Shown: in pieces, positions 22,261 to 33,664 of the stretch
Layout of the letters: the number at the start of each line of letters is the position of its first letter
Numbering within the stretch: the first letter of the stretch is position 1
Source of the DNA: Brachypterus glaber
Lineage: Eukaryota; Arthropoda; Insecta; Coleoptera; Kateretidae
Length of the DNA: 64,000 nucleotides
Direction of reading: 5' to 3'
Assembly (NCBI GenBank): GCA_958510825.1
Contig: OY294049.1
Coordinates: forward strand, 5,518,001 to 5,582,000
Program-made: the position numbers and the translations under genes
Notes under the pieces: model-generated
Database searches by the model: none
What the model saw: the letters and a program-made list of their open reading frames with translations, nothing else
Told to the model about the DNA's origin: nothing

Positions 22261-22307
22261 GTCTAGTCAAATAATAAATGTAGGAATTTATCTTTATTTG
22301 ACTGGAC
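22261..22307. mobile_element. 47-bp mini-MITE made only of two termini
   Basis: GTCTAGTCAAATAATAA at the left and TTTATTTGACTGGAC at the right are the two ends of the element seen in full at 58906-59751, here joined by about 15 bp. Both sides are flanked by TA, the target duplication of Tc1/mariner-type elements. This is an extreme internal-deletion derivative. Confidence 0.65.
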
Positions 22308-22715
22308 TAGTAAGATAGTCCGCCTAAAAATCGATATTCAATATTTGTAGGATTTCTTGAATAATGATCATTAAAGTGTACCTGTTCTTTAAATCGGAAC
22401 GTATACGATTATCGCATTTGGATTTTCTTTTCCACTGCCTCTTTCAGCTTAATCCCTATACAAGAAAAGGGGATGGACTTTTCACTTCATTTATTCCATA
22501 CTAAAAACCTCAATGGAAAATGTGAATTCAAGATAACATTGAGATAAAATTATCTGGTAAATTATAGCTTTACAATAACACAAATCCGCTTAGACATATT
22601 ATATGGCCTTTGAATGAAAATTGAAACTTCGTAATCTTCTTGTTTAAACTTTATTAAAATACCTACATTATGTTGCGAAAATCATTTAACCAATAATCTA
22701 ATCTCTTTATTCCAT

Positions 22716-23482
22716 AGTTAAATTGCAATAAATGTACACGGGCTGATATTTCAAAGGGTAGTAGTGGATAGTAACAGAAGACTTCTGTTAGTTTTTCACC
22801 GGACGATTTCCGTATGGGGGGTCCCCTATCTTGAATTTTAGGGGTGAGTGCGATTATCTTGCTAAATATGCATCTTACGATAAAAATCGAGTTATAAATA
22901 TTCAAAAGTGGCTTTGTTGGGGGTAAAATTGTTCTTTTTTCCATTTTTCAGCCAAATTATTCATCGTTATGAGCCAACTTGTAGCTCTTGAAATTCTCTA
23001 TAAGTTTTACATATTATGCATTTTCATAAGTATTTTGCTACGGTTACAGTGGACGCTGAAAGTAGAGTTGAGCCCTCTATAACCGTACCAAAGTACCTAT
23101 GAAAATTTGTAGTGTATGAAACTTGTTAGAGAATTTCAAGGGCTATAAGTTGGCTCATAAACACTTTTATCGTACGATGAAAATGGAAAATGGAAAAAAC
23201 TAATTTCACCTCCAACATGGCTAATTTTGAATTAACTCGATTGTTATTAATATATTAAAAAAACGATCCAAACAAAAATTGTTGGAAATTAGCTCCTTAA
23301 CAAAATTGCATTTTTATTGTAAGATGCATATTAAGCAACTCATCCCTAAAATTTAAGACACCCCTTAAGCAAATCACCCGGTGAAAAACTAACAGGAGTA
23401 TTCTGTTACCATCCACTACTACCCTTAAAATATCAGCTCGTGTACATTTATTGCAATTTATATTTATTATTTGACTGGACTA
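22716..23482. mobile_element. Palindromic Tc1/mariner-type MITE, copy A (left end missing)
   Basis: Homologous over about 760 bp to 58906-59751 but in opposite orientation: the central segment with GGTTACAGTGGACGCTGAAAG is the reverse complement of the other copy. The two halves form a long imperfect hairpin with a centre near 23060. The right end TTTGACTGGAC is followed by TA (23481-23482). The left terminal ~25 bp, including CCAGTC, is absent. The 93-codon minus ORF at its left (22663-22944) is not coding. Confidence 0.7.
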
Positions 23483-24772
23483 ATAACATGTTATAATTTA
23501 AAATTAGATTAGGTCGATTTTTTATACACTGTAAAAAATGGGGGTAAAATTAGATGAGATAATATTTAACTAAATCTTTAAATTTACCCTTTAAATTTAT
23601 GATGACAACGTAATATTATTTGACGTTATGTTTTTATCTGTCAAATCATCGACATTAATAATAATAATAATTTTGTTTTTTTTTTGTTATGTTAAATGCT
23701 GTTTTTAAAGGTTAATATTAATGTTATTTTTTTTTCTTTGTACATAATATGTCTATTATATAGCATAATCATGCTGGAATAAATAAATAAATAAAAAAAT
23801 AAAAAAATAAAAAAAAAATAAAATGTGTAGTACCTGCCTGCCAATACATGAACCGAAAGTGTTTTTTTATTCGATTGATTCTAAGCGTCACTTTTTGTTC
23901 ATGTTTTACGGGCGAAAAGTTGGACTTTGTGGCCCTAGGGCCAAAAAGTTTTTTTGGCTCTCTAACTAAAACTTGTTATTTTCAAGCTTTTTTTTAATAA
24001 TATGCTTTACCTTTACTGTTATATGTATAAAGAAATATTTCCTTTTGGTCACTTTTGTTCTTAAACTTGTTCTTTTTAGCCAAATACAAGTATTATAATC
24101 ATTTCATATAAATAAAGATTTCTTCTATAACATAACCTCAAAACATATGATTAACCGGTTAATCTGTATTCATCCACTAAAATAAATCACAATCACAAAA
24201 TTTCAATTATAAAATCAATTTCAATATTGATAATATTTATAGAACGGTTTCAAAAGTATTAATATTTTTATAACAAATACATTTTAACACAAATTAATCA
24301 AAACACTATGCTAATTTGAAACTGAAACAGCACGCGAAAGAAACGATTCAATTGTTTTTTTAGCGATTTGATTGGATAGCAGTTTGTTATGGATAACTAG
24401 ATAGGTTATAAGACAGTATTTATTTTTTAACCTGGCAGATTGCATCTATTTAAGAGAAATGAAAAATATCCAGTATAGCATTAGGATGATTAATTAAGGT
24501 TCGTTCTATTGTTGTTTATTAGTTTATCATTTGTTTATTCGTTTATCATTTGTTTGTTTTCCCGGTAGGCAAACCCCAAAAAAGGATATCTATTATTCTT
24601 GATTAAATTTCCATGGGAATTGTAGAAATTCCCGCAGTTGTTTCCTGCAGATTGTAACATTCTTGTGTCGGTATTTCATTTTACGTTATAAATGCAGTAG
24701 AAGAAAAAATCTCCGTTGTTTGAGAAGGATGTGTACGACAAAATCCAATTTTCGGGATTCGGCCTCTATTAA
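23483..24772. other. Non-coding DNA with an A-rich LINE-like tail
   Basis: About 23750-23825 reads ...GCTGGAATAAATAAATAAATA followed by A-rich repeats, which looks like the 3' end of a plus-strand non-LTR element without coding remnant. The rest has no assignable feature. Confidence 0.35.
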
Positions 24773-25179
24773 CAGTAGTCGGCGAATTTCCAGTACTCGC
24801 ATATGCGCCGCGTCGACTCTAGAGTTGAGGTGAGCTTTTAAATATTTACATTTTTATTTCTTTTTATCTTGATTTTTTTTAATGATTCCATTTAAACGAG
24901 TAAGGTGGGAAAAAAGTTATCGACAAATAAAAGTTAAAAACCTTCGTATTCTTAAAAGATAAAAATCGAATGTCGTTTTTTTCTTTGAAAAACACCGATA
25001 TATATACGTATGTATAGTTAATATGTATAGTTAATATTGTTGTGGGTAATAAATTAGTCGTCAAATGTTTCGATTTATAAAAATTTTCCTCATAATTCGG
25101 CAAAATTATTCCGTAAGCCTATGTTTCTGTGATTATTTTCAACGTTGATGAGTCATAACTGAGTTTACGCCGAATACTG
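24773..25179. mobile_element. hAT-type MITE with CAGTAGTCGGCG ends, copy 1 (reverse)
   Basis: The ends CAGTAGTCGGCG and CAGTATTCGGCG (read inward) bound 407 bp homologous, in reverse orientation, to 62984-63375 and to the truncated copy at 35216-35430. No matching 8-bp flanks are visible here. The minus-strand 74-codon ORF inside it is not conserved as coding in the other copies. Confidence 0.65.
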
Positions 25180-25699
25180 ATTATCAGATTCCATCGCATC
25201 ATTTTTCTAAGAAATATAATTTTTAAATATTATTTCGAGTTATAGTAGGTAACGTCGAACTTCTTTCCGAATAATAATAACTTTTACTTTACGCCTTGGT
25301 ACAAAAATAAGTTATTTTAAATAACTATATTAATTTTCTTTTACGTCTCGTATTTTTACTGTATACGTCACTTCACCTAATACAATATTAGTTGCATGCT
25401 GGTCTTTACATTTTTTTAGATGTTATCCAAGTTTATAAAAGCTTTCAACATTTTCAATTATAGACTTTTACAACACCTAAAAGTTTTACTACTAAAAACC
25501 TACCTACCTAAAGAAGTAATCCGATTTAAAAAAGCACTTTTTTAGAATAAAACAACTTCTCCGATAGTATTATAAACAAGCAAAATATTTTAACAAAAAG
25601 GTTTGACACTATTTATTATCGGCTTTGACCAGAAAATTATCGAACATGACGTTTTGAGACTTATTTTAAGATTTTCCGTGTGTAGCATAATAATTTAAA
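25180..25699. other. AT-rich spacer, no gene seen
   Basis: About 500 bp of A/T-rich DNA preceding the complex array; nothing recognisable. Confidence 0.4.
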
Positions 25700-27364
25700 A
25701 TGTTGATTTTTTTTGTATTATAAATGGGTCTTTTAATAATATAAACAGGACAGAATTGGACAAATAGTTTACTGGGATTATAAACAAAAGAATTATCTCA
25801 TACAGTCAAAATCAAAGCTATATTTAGCAAGAATTGCATAGTAAGACTTAGCAAAAGCTTTTGACAATGCTTATCACAGAATTTAGCTAGAAAACCTAAA
25901 AACATTTAAGTTAATTTTAAAATTTAGTAGAATATAATAATATATTGAATATATTCATTTTAAAATTTAGTAGAATATGATACATTGAATTGTACATATT
26001 ATGTGCAATTCATTAAAGATGTAAATAATGGCTTAGAACACATAGTTTTACTGCTCTCTAGAATATAACAATATTTTTTTCTACAAGATTATGTAGTAAA
26101 AATATTATTTTTAGAAATATTTCTATTCTTCACCTTGTATGATAAAATAATTAATCATTTCGTGTTATTTCTTTATTTGATTATAAATTAGTAGCAGACT
26201 GTAAACAATCCAAATAGAACATAATTAGACAAATAGTTTGGTAGGATTATAAACAATAGAATTTTAAATAGTTCATAAAGCCAAAAGCAAAGCTATGTTT
26301 AGTAACAATTTCATAACAACAGCTTTTGACATGCTAATCATAGACTATATCTAGAAAATCTAGAAACATTTAAACTAATTTTAAAATTTGTTAGAATATA
26401 TGTGCAATTCATTAAAGATGTAAACAATGGAGCACAGCAGTCTAAGTGCTTAAAGTAGAAATAACATTTTTTTCTACAAGATTAGTAAATCGCTTGCGAT
26501 CCTATGGTAAAAATATTAAATTCTTCACATTATAAGAGTTTTATGTTCTTTTTTTTAACATCCTTTATTGATCTACTAATACAAAAATTACAGATTGTTT
26601 TTTCTTTTACTCTTGACTATCTTATTTTACATAATATATTTTTAGTTTTTTACTTATATTATTATTTTACACATGAGATTCCTGTTAAAATTAAAATAAT
26701 TATTTGGAGAACTTATAGCCTACGTTATTCTTAATGTACATATATCTGTATCGATTTAACATATTTTTAAACTCAAGTAAAAATTTTTGTCAAGTCTTAA
26801 GCAAGTCTGGCTCAAGATTATTGATCAAGTAACTGCATCCAGATTTTGACAATTCTGGCGCAAGATGCTGTCGACAGATTCTTGCTCAAGAATTGTCAAA
26901 GAATTGCTACAGATACTTCGTCAAGATTCTTGGACAAGTCTTTGGCAAGAATGGTGCAAGCAAAATTGACAAGAAATCGTACTTGTTAGAGTAGGTCAAG
27001 ATTCTTGACCAAGAATCTTGTCAAATTGCTTGTCAAATTGCTTGCTACAAACTTAACGAACAGACTTGACAAAGTATTGCTAAACGCTCTGTTTCCAGAA
27101 TCTTGCTAAAGTCTTGCCCAAGTCTGGATACAGAATCTTGATTAATTCTCTCAAGAACTGTCCAGTTCTTTACAAAGAACTTTGTCAAGTACTCTGGTCA
27201 AAAAACTTGTCCAAGATCAATGATACTAGGGTTCTTTGGCTTCCATGGAATCATTCCACACACCATCCATAACCAGGAATTCGTACTTTAATTTTTGTTA
27301 AATTTTTCAGCTATTAAACCATACACATCTTTATTGTCAATATTCTTACCAAACTTTTTTAAAA

Positions 27365-27655
27365 GATGAGAATTGATACGACAGTTTTTGTATTTTTAGC
27401 ATATGTATTATTTCACATAAAAAATTTTCACATAACCTCAAAATTTCAATGACCCGCATTTTTATAAAATCATTTTTTAAAATCCCCCTTTCTCTTAGTT
27501 TTCAGAGTCCAGCCCTGATGATAGTCCAAGAGACTGAAAGCGCTAAAGGCGATAATTTTATATTCTTCAATAATACATATGCTAAAAATACAAAAACTGT
27601 CGTATCAATTCTCTATAAAAACCAGCATACAAGTTAAAAATCATTCATATTTTTT
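27365..27655. mobile_element. ~290-bp insertion with 43-bp inverted repeats inside array unit 1
   Basis: Present in unit 1 and absent at the matching place in unit 2 (near 28955-28965), which gives an empty site. The inner ends are inverted repeats of 43 bp (27368-27410 and 27571-27613: GAGAATTGATACGACAG and its mirror). An extra ~40-bp tail follows the right arm. The flanks share a T-run followed by AAA, a possible target duplication. A hammerhead-like motif lies at 27515-27543. Confidence 0.65.
27515..27543 (+). ncRNA. Hammerhead-like RNA motif
   Basis: CTGATGA, one extra T, a 4-bp stem AGTC/GACT with loop CAAGA, then GAAAGCGC. The two core boxes CUGANGA and GAAA are intact. The extra base before stem II and the lack of a clear stem I partner are departures from the active hammerhead fold. 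Confidence 0.4.
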
Positions 27656-29605
27656 TTAAAGAAATTCCTTAACCTATTCCCAAATTTTACTCGAATCATT
27701 ACATTACATTATTCACATTGTAAAATAAAATAATTAATCATTTCAAGTTATTTCTATATTTCATTATAAATGAGTAGCAGACTGTAAACAATCCAAATAG
27801 AACAGAATTAGACAAATAGTTTGGTAGGATTATAAACAATAGAATTTTAAATAGTTCATAAAGCCAAAAGCAAAGCTATGTTTAGTAACAATTTCATAGA
27901 CTTAACAACAGCTTTTGACATGCTAATCATAGACTTTATCTAGAAAATCTAGAAACATTTAAACTAATTTTAAAATTTACTAGTATATATGTGCAATTCT
28001 TTAAAGATGTAAACAATGGAGCACAGCAGTTTAAGTGCTAAAAGTAAAAAATATTTTTTTTTCTACAAGATTAGTAAATTGCTTGGTAAAAATATTATAT
28101 TCTTCAACTTATAAGAGTTTTATGTTCTTTTTTTTAAACATCCTTTATTGACCTACTAATACAAAAATTACAGATTGGTTTTTCTTTTACTCTTGACTAT
28201 CTTATTTTACATAATATATTTTTAGTTTTTTACTTATATTATTATTTTACACATGAGGTTCCTGTTAAAAATAAAATAATTCTTTGGAGAGATTATAGCC
28301 TACCTTATTCTTAATGTACAGATATCTGTATCGATTTAACATATTTTTAAACTCAAGTAACAATTTTTGTCAAGTCTTGAGCAAGTCTGGCTCAAGATTC
28401 TTGATCAAGTAACTGCATCCAGATTTTGACAATTCTGGCGCAAGATGCTGTAGACAGATTCTTGCTCAAGAATTGTCAAAGAATTGCTACAGATACTTCG
28501 TCAAGATTCTTGGACAAGTCTTTGGCAAGAATGGTGCAAGCAAAATTGACAAGAAATCGTACGAGTAGGTCAAGATTCTTGACCAAGAATCTTGTCAAAT
28601 TGCTTGTCAAATTGCTTGCTACAGACTTAACGAACAGACTTGAGAAAGTATTGCTAAACGCTCTGCTTCCAGAATCTTGCTGAAGTCTTGCTGAAGTCTT
28701 GCCCAAGTCTGGATATAGAATCTTGATTAATTCTCTTTCTCAAGAATTGTCCAATTCTTTACAAAGAACTTTGTCAAGTACTCTGGTCAAAAAACTTGTC
28801 CAAGATAAATGTTACTAGGGTCGTTTGGCTTCCATGTTCCAATGTATCATTCCACACACCATCCATAACCAGGAATTTTTACTTTTATTTTTGTTAAATT
28901 TTGCAGCTAATAAATCATACACATCTTTATTGTCTATATTCTTACCAAACTTTTTTAAAATAAATTCCTTAACCTATTCCCAAATTTTACTCAAATCATT
29001 ACATTACATTCTTCACATTGTAAAATAAAATAATTAATCATTTCATGTTATTTCTATATTTGATTATAAATAAGTAGCAGACTGTTAACAATCCAAATAG
29101 AATACAATTAGGCAAATGGTTTGGTAGGATTATAAACAAGAGACTTTTAAACAGTTCATAAAGCCAAAAGCAAAGCTATGTTTACTAATAATTTCATAGA
29201 CTTAACAACAGCTTTTGACAGCTCATAGACTTTACCTAAAAAATCTAGAAACTTTTATATTAATTTTAAAATTTAGTAGAATATATGTACAATTCATTAA
29301 AGATGGAGCGCAGTTTAGAACACATAACAATTTCACTGCTGAAAGTAGTATATAAAAGATTAGTACAATGCATCGCTTGCGATCCTATAGTAAAAATATT
29401 ATATTCTTCACCTTATAAAAATATTCTATTCAAGATTCAAATTGTAAAATAAAATAATTAATCATTTCATGTTATTTCTATATTTGATTATAAATGAGTA
29501 GCAGACTGTTAACAATCCAAATAGAATAGAATTAGACAAATGGTTTGGTAGGATTATAAACAAGAGAATTCGAAATAGTTCGTAGAGCAAAGAGCAAAGC
29601 TTCGC

Positions 29606-30337
29606 TTAATAACCTCGATAGGATTTTCGGCCCCCTTTCTCTGTATTGCAGAGAGTCGATTGACAGATGGTAATGAAGCCGGGCCTAATTGACGACAAAT
29701 TTGTCGTTTAGTTAGTTATATATTAGAGCCGTCATTTAGAACCTACAATGAATACTGCAGGTGACGGATATTATTTGATTACCTATTAATTAACTAGGTA
29801 ATAAACTAAAAGACGCATGATTTTATGTACCTACGCTTTAACCAAATAATTTATACACACATCGACAAAATTCTTGGCCCCTCAATTTGAAACGTAAACA
29901 AAAATGAATATAACAAATACCGTGCGATTATAAAGTGCCGAACACTTTTTAATGCAAAACTGGCATTAGCGATGAGTAAAATGCAAGAAAGCTGTGTGCG
30001 TTTTACTGGCCACCGAGCTGTTGTACATTACCCCATTTTACCCCCTTACCCCAACCAGATTTTTACAAAAAACAATCCTAGCCTAGAACTTTCGATAATT
30101 AATCTGTGGTCCAAATTTGAAGTCTTTAGCCCGAAGCATTCTTAAGTTATCATGGTTACAAATTTCGCGAACACAGACCGACCGATGGAAATCATATTTT
30201 TTGGATATAAACCGTCCAGAAACGTAAAAAAACATTAAAATTTTTTGAAATATTTTTACTAACACAAGACTTTCCTTGGGGAAAGTAAAAAATGTTGTTA
30301 TGGCTTTTCATTATTCTTAAGCAGCAACAATTAAGTC
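29606..30337. other. Non-coding DNA with an isolated splice-acceptor-like site
   Basis: A strong pyrimidine tract and AG (CCCCCTTTCTCTGTATTGCAG, with AG near 29660) precede a frame that closes within about 14 codons. I cannot support an exon. Near 30080-30290 the sequence resembles the dispersed family that has CCGACCGATGG-like words. Confidence 0.3.
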
Positions 30338-30610
30338 CTAAAGGGTGAAAATGGGGTTATCTCTATTTAAAATGGTCCTTTTTAGCATATCCGACAAATT
30401 CTCACAAGGATTTACGTCAGGTGAGTTTGCTAACCAGTTTATTCTTTGAACATTCCCTTGCTTTAGCAAACTGGTAACCCTTCTTGTGCGGTGAAGAGTG
30501 GCGTTACCATCCATAAAAATAAAGTTCTCCAATTTAGTTTCGCAATGGAAGGAATCTTTCCGAAGGATAGTGGTTGAATAATGTTTTGGGCTTAACTTTG
30601 TTATCAACAT
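30338..30610 (-). pseudogene. Tc1-family transposase C-terminal fragment
   Basis: A 90-codon frame matching the DDE catalytic end of Tc1-like transposases: FMDGNATLHRTRRV corresponds to the family's second Asp region (usually F-Q-D-N-A-x-x-H), and SPDVNPCENLSD corresponds to SPDLNPIEHLWD with the third catalytic Glu. The spacing between the two motifs is the D34E type expected for Tc1. The first Asp and the N-terminal helix-turn-helix domains are absent. The usual Gln-Asp pair is changed to Asp-Gly, and no terminal repeats were found around it. It is a dead remnant. Confidence 0.8.
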
Positions 30611-31332
30611 CTTTGTTTCTCACATTTTGTGACAACTTTGATATTTTCAATAAAAATTAATTGATACAATTTAATTCCTGCGACAAAATAAATGTTTTTA
30701 GGAGGCATTCAAAAAAAAAACTTTAAATGGGCTCTGCTTTCAGTTCACCTTTTGCGCAAAACCTTTCGCGCTAGTTTTTCGCATAAAATTTAATTTCTAG
30801 ATTGCTTTTCGATTCATTCCGTTACCCTAAACTCATAGCACAATAACATAATAATTTTTCTTGGGCGTTAATTAGTTAACGCCAGTGGTTTTCACACAAG
30901 TCACAGACTAAGGCGATGGACGAACAGTACGAAGTTTAAAAAAAACATGTAATATGTTTTTATATATTTTTTAGTGTTTATTTCATTTTTATTACGGATA
31001 TCGGAGTTTTTTTTCTATGCAATTTTTCAGAATATCTTTTTTTTTTAATTTTAATTTTTCTTTAAGATATTTAAAATAAAAGTTGACAAAACTCTTTTTT
31101 TTTTCAAGTCTACCATTGAGATATTTCAAAAATTTTAAATAATTTGAAATAAGATCAAAGCATTCTTCAAACCTTATATTAGGAAATTAAAAAATAATGA
31201 CTAAGCGCAATAACACAATATCTGTGCAATAAAAATAAGTTGGCTTTGGTTACTTAGGCACATTTTTAATGATATATATGCAGATTGTGTTGAGATCATT
31301 CCAGCTTATTAAAATTTTTGGATGTATGGTGT
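30611..31332. other. Non-coding AT-rich DNA
   Basis: No extension of the transposase frame could be read into this segment and no repeats were recognised. Confidence 0.4.
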
Positions 31333-31852
31333 TAGGCTGGACCTTATATATTTTTATTATCTCAAATTTTTCATTTAGGTGTAACTAGAAAATTCTGAAA
31401 ATATGGGAGAGATCAAACTTCTCTAAGAGTCCTAATTCGGCTCTTAAAGTTCGTTAATTACCCATAAATCGTTGAATAATTGTCTGTAATTTTAGTAAAA
31501 GTGAATAATTTAAAGGACTTAAAATCTTATTTTTTCCTTTTAAGCATACAAAAGAGCTCCTCAATATTTAAATTAAATTTAAATCATTTTAATATTACGA
31601 ATTGGAATTAATTAAATAAAAATAAATTTAGCCCAGTTTGATACATTTTTTAAAATGTTTGTTTACCGTTGTTTGACATTTATGGTAGAAATTCGTAAAT
31701 TTTAGTGTTTAACGCTAAAAAGTTGCCCCTAAGTTGGCGGATTTTCGGCACGGGTTAGAATATTTTGATCACTGATTACTCTCATATTTTCAGAATTTTC
31801 TAGTTACACCTAAATGAAAATTTTAAAATAAAAAAATATAAGGTCCACCCTA
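31333..31852. mobile_element. Tc1/mariner-type MITE, 516 bp, ~85-bp TIRs
   Basis: Inverted repeats of about 85 bp begin GGCTGGACCTTATA (left) and GGGTGGACCTTATA (right, read inward). They share TTCATTTAGGTGTAACTAG and run to ATTCTGAAAATATG. TA flanks both sides (31333-31334, 31851-31852), as expected for Tc1/mariner targets. There is no ORF inside. A TTAGGGTGGACCT word at 40085 suggests a further fragment of the family. Confidence 0.7.
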
Positions 31853-32018
31853 ATATCCATATGTTACAACGGCAGGCTTGATTAAAAATGCGATTTGCCA
31901 AATTAGATTTTCGTTTTGGCCTTAAAATACTAAGGGGATATCCCTGAAACATTACAAAAATCAGAGGTGACAGAATTTATGATTTAAATTAACAAAGCCT
32001 CACCGTGTACTGTTAAAT

Positions 32019-32638
32019 CATTAACCGACTTCCAAAAAGGAGGAGGTTATCAATTCGATGTGTGACTTTTTTTTATGTTTGTTCCCACATAACTTTGGAA
32101 CCAATAAACGGAATTTGATGAAACTTTTTGCAACTTAAAGAGGGCATTCATGAGGTGGTCCCGTTTTAATTTGACGCTTGGATAATACCGGCTAAGCCGG
32201 ATAATTAAGATAAATCTAATCATTTTAACGCAAATTCACTTAAAAACGGCTTAATTTGGTTCTACTACCAGCCAAATTTTTAGAGAAATATCGGATAACT
32301 CCGATAAGTCGGATAACTTGATTAAGGGGTCACTTGAACATTACGGCACACTGAAAATCTTTTAAATGCCGCTAAACTTGATTCTCTGGCCCTGTAATAT
32401 TAAAATACCAAGAGAAAATGATAAATGTTGTGATTTTACCAAAAGGCGTTGTTTGATTATTACTTAACGCTTAAAGTTTAACAAGATGTTCTTTATTATT
32501 TCGTTTAAAATAAGGTTGGTTGGACTCTAAAATAATAAAAAAATAATTGTTAATAATTAATTTAGGGAATGGTGAAATTAGCACCGACTTAAGTATTTTT
32601 TATCTTTTACTTTTTAGAGACATAGAAGTCGGTTCATT
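32019..32638. mobile_element. AACCGACTTC-ended element, full copy
   Basis: AACCGACTTC (32023-32032) and GAAGTCGGTT (32625-32634) bound 612 bp, flanked by the direct repeat CATT (32019-32022, 32635-32638). A second, right-truncated copy begins at 42625. The ends are short and the interior is not palindromic. The superfamily is not assigned; the 4-bp duplication is suggestive only. Confidence 0.65.
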
Positions 32639-32902
32639 TTTTTTTTCGAAAAGTTTTTATTTTAATAAATGAATTAATACCCGAAAAACTGAAATTATAA
32701 TAATTATAATAATTATTATCGACTTCTGCAACAGTTCTAAAGGATTTAATTATATGTTTTATTTAGGTGCCTGTAGCACTATGCTACCTACCTATAGGAT
32801 GTTGTTTCAACTCTGAATCTAACAAACAACTTCAAAAGAAGCTTAATATTATTCTAAAAGCTTTTGTGCTATTTGCCGTAGAACGTTGTTTTAGTAATAA
32901 TA

Positions 32903-33010
32903 AGTATACAGGGTGTTTTGGAAACATAGATACCAAATTTAAGGAGTGACTCTACATCCAAAAATATGGCAAACACTTCCTATGGGAACGTTCAAGTATT
33001 ACGTAACGCA
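32903..33010 (+). repeat. TACAGGGTG-family fragment
   Basis: TACAGGGTGTTTTGG, then AAATTTAAGGAGTGACTC and ATCCAAAAATAT, matches the left end of the element at 51941-52675. It is followed at about 32977 by GGGAACGTTCAAGTATTACG, a second dispersed terminus that also occurs at about 43055 and 62484. Confidence 0.55.
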
Positions 33011-33530
33011 AATTTTGATAATTTAACAAAGGTATTGCTTATAATTTTTACAAAATGGAAGTTTGTGCTAACTTACAAAAAGGTCCCTTGGAAGATAAAA
33101 ATTGATTTCTTTAAAATAAATAGATATATTTTTTTTACTAATAATGATAAACTCTATGTTTATAATGAAAAAAGTGTACGAAAGATAAAAAAACTCTTCC
33201 AAAATAAACGATACCTTCTGAATAATTTAAGATGCAGATTTTAAATGTGTACCATAAATTACTTCACATCTCAGAGGAGATTATTAATCGAAAAGGGGTA
33301 AAGAAGGTGAAAAAGGATATAACGGAAAAATCTGTTTTAAGAAATAGGGTAAAATCTATAAGCAGCATATTCTTTTAAAAAATCTTTTTAAGTAAGCGTG
33401 GCTTACTAACCGTCTGTTTCCAAAATCCATCACATTCATAACAAAACAGTTCGACTATTTTTTCGAAAGTCTTTCAAAAAACTTCCAACAATCACAAAAA
33501 TCTTAACAAAAATCTTGAAATCTGGCAGAC

Positions 33531-33664
33531 TAAGGCGCAGTTGTACAAACCTGGTTTAACTTTAAGCGAGGCTCCTTTACTATGGAAACATTTGTTGCAA
33601 TAATCGTTTCCATGACAGACAGGGTAGGCTCAGATTTGAGCGAGGTTTGTACAACCGGGCCTAA
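33531..33664. mobile_element. PIF/Harbinger-type MITE, 128 bp, TAA target duplication
   Basis: GGCGCAGTTGTACAAACC at the left and, read inward from the right, GGCCCGGTTGTACAAACC bound 128 bp (33534-33661). TAA directly repeats on both sides (33531-33533, 33662-33664). GG-starting ends plus a 3-bp T-A-A duplication are the Harbinger signature. An internal AGCGAGG motif is also mirrored. Confidence 0.7.

Larger units (their letters stand above)
25700..29605. repeat. Complex tandem array, 4-5 diverged units
   Basis: A module containing GTAGCAGACTGTAAACAATCC recurs at 26190, 27773, 29074 and 29498, with a more diverged copy near 25735-25900. The spacing therefore shrinks: about 1,583, 1,302 and 424 bp. 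Units 1 and 2 continue into a block (about 26776-27215 and 28354-28806) crowded with CAAGA/TCTTG words in both orientations. Unit 3 lacks that block, and unit 4 stops near 29600. Unit 1 is longer than unit 2 because of an insertion at 27365-27655. ORFs on both strands of the CAAGA block (for example 28426-28683) are products of its near-palindromic repeats, not genes. Confidence 0.75.

Noticed and set aside
22663..22944. 93-codon minus ORF
   Set aside because: Lies in a palindromic MITE; not preserved in the second copy.
28426..28706. Overlapping 76- and 85-codon ORFs on opposite strands
   Set aside because: Both arise from the strand-symmetric CAAGA/TCTTG repeat block; the homologous block in unit 1 is not open in the same way.
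26760..28810. CRISPR-like or heat-shock-element array
   Set aside because: CAAGA/TCTTG words are irregularly spaced with no constant repeat or spacer, and do not form nGAAnnTTCn sites; eukaryotic context.
29640..29700. Possible short terminal exon after a strong pyrimidine tract and AG
   Set aside because: The frame closes after about 14 codons and there is no domain or polyadenylation context; could be chance.
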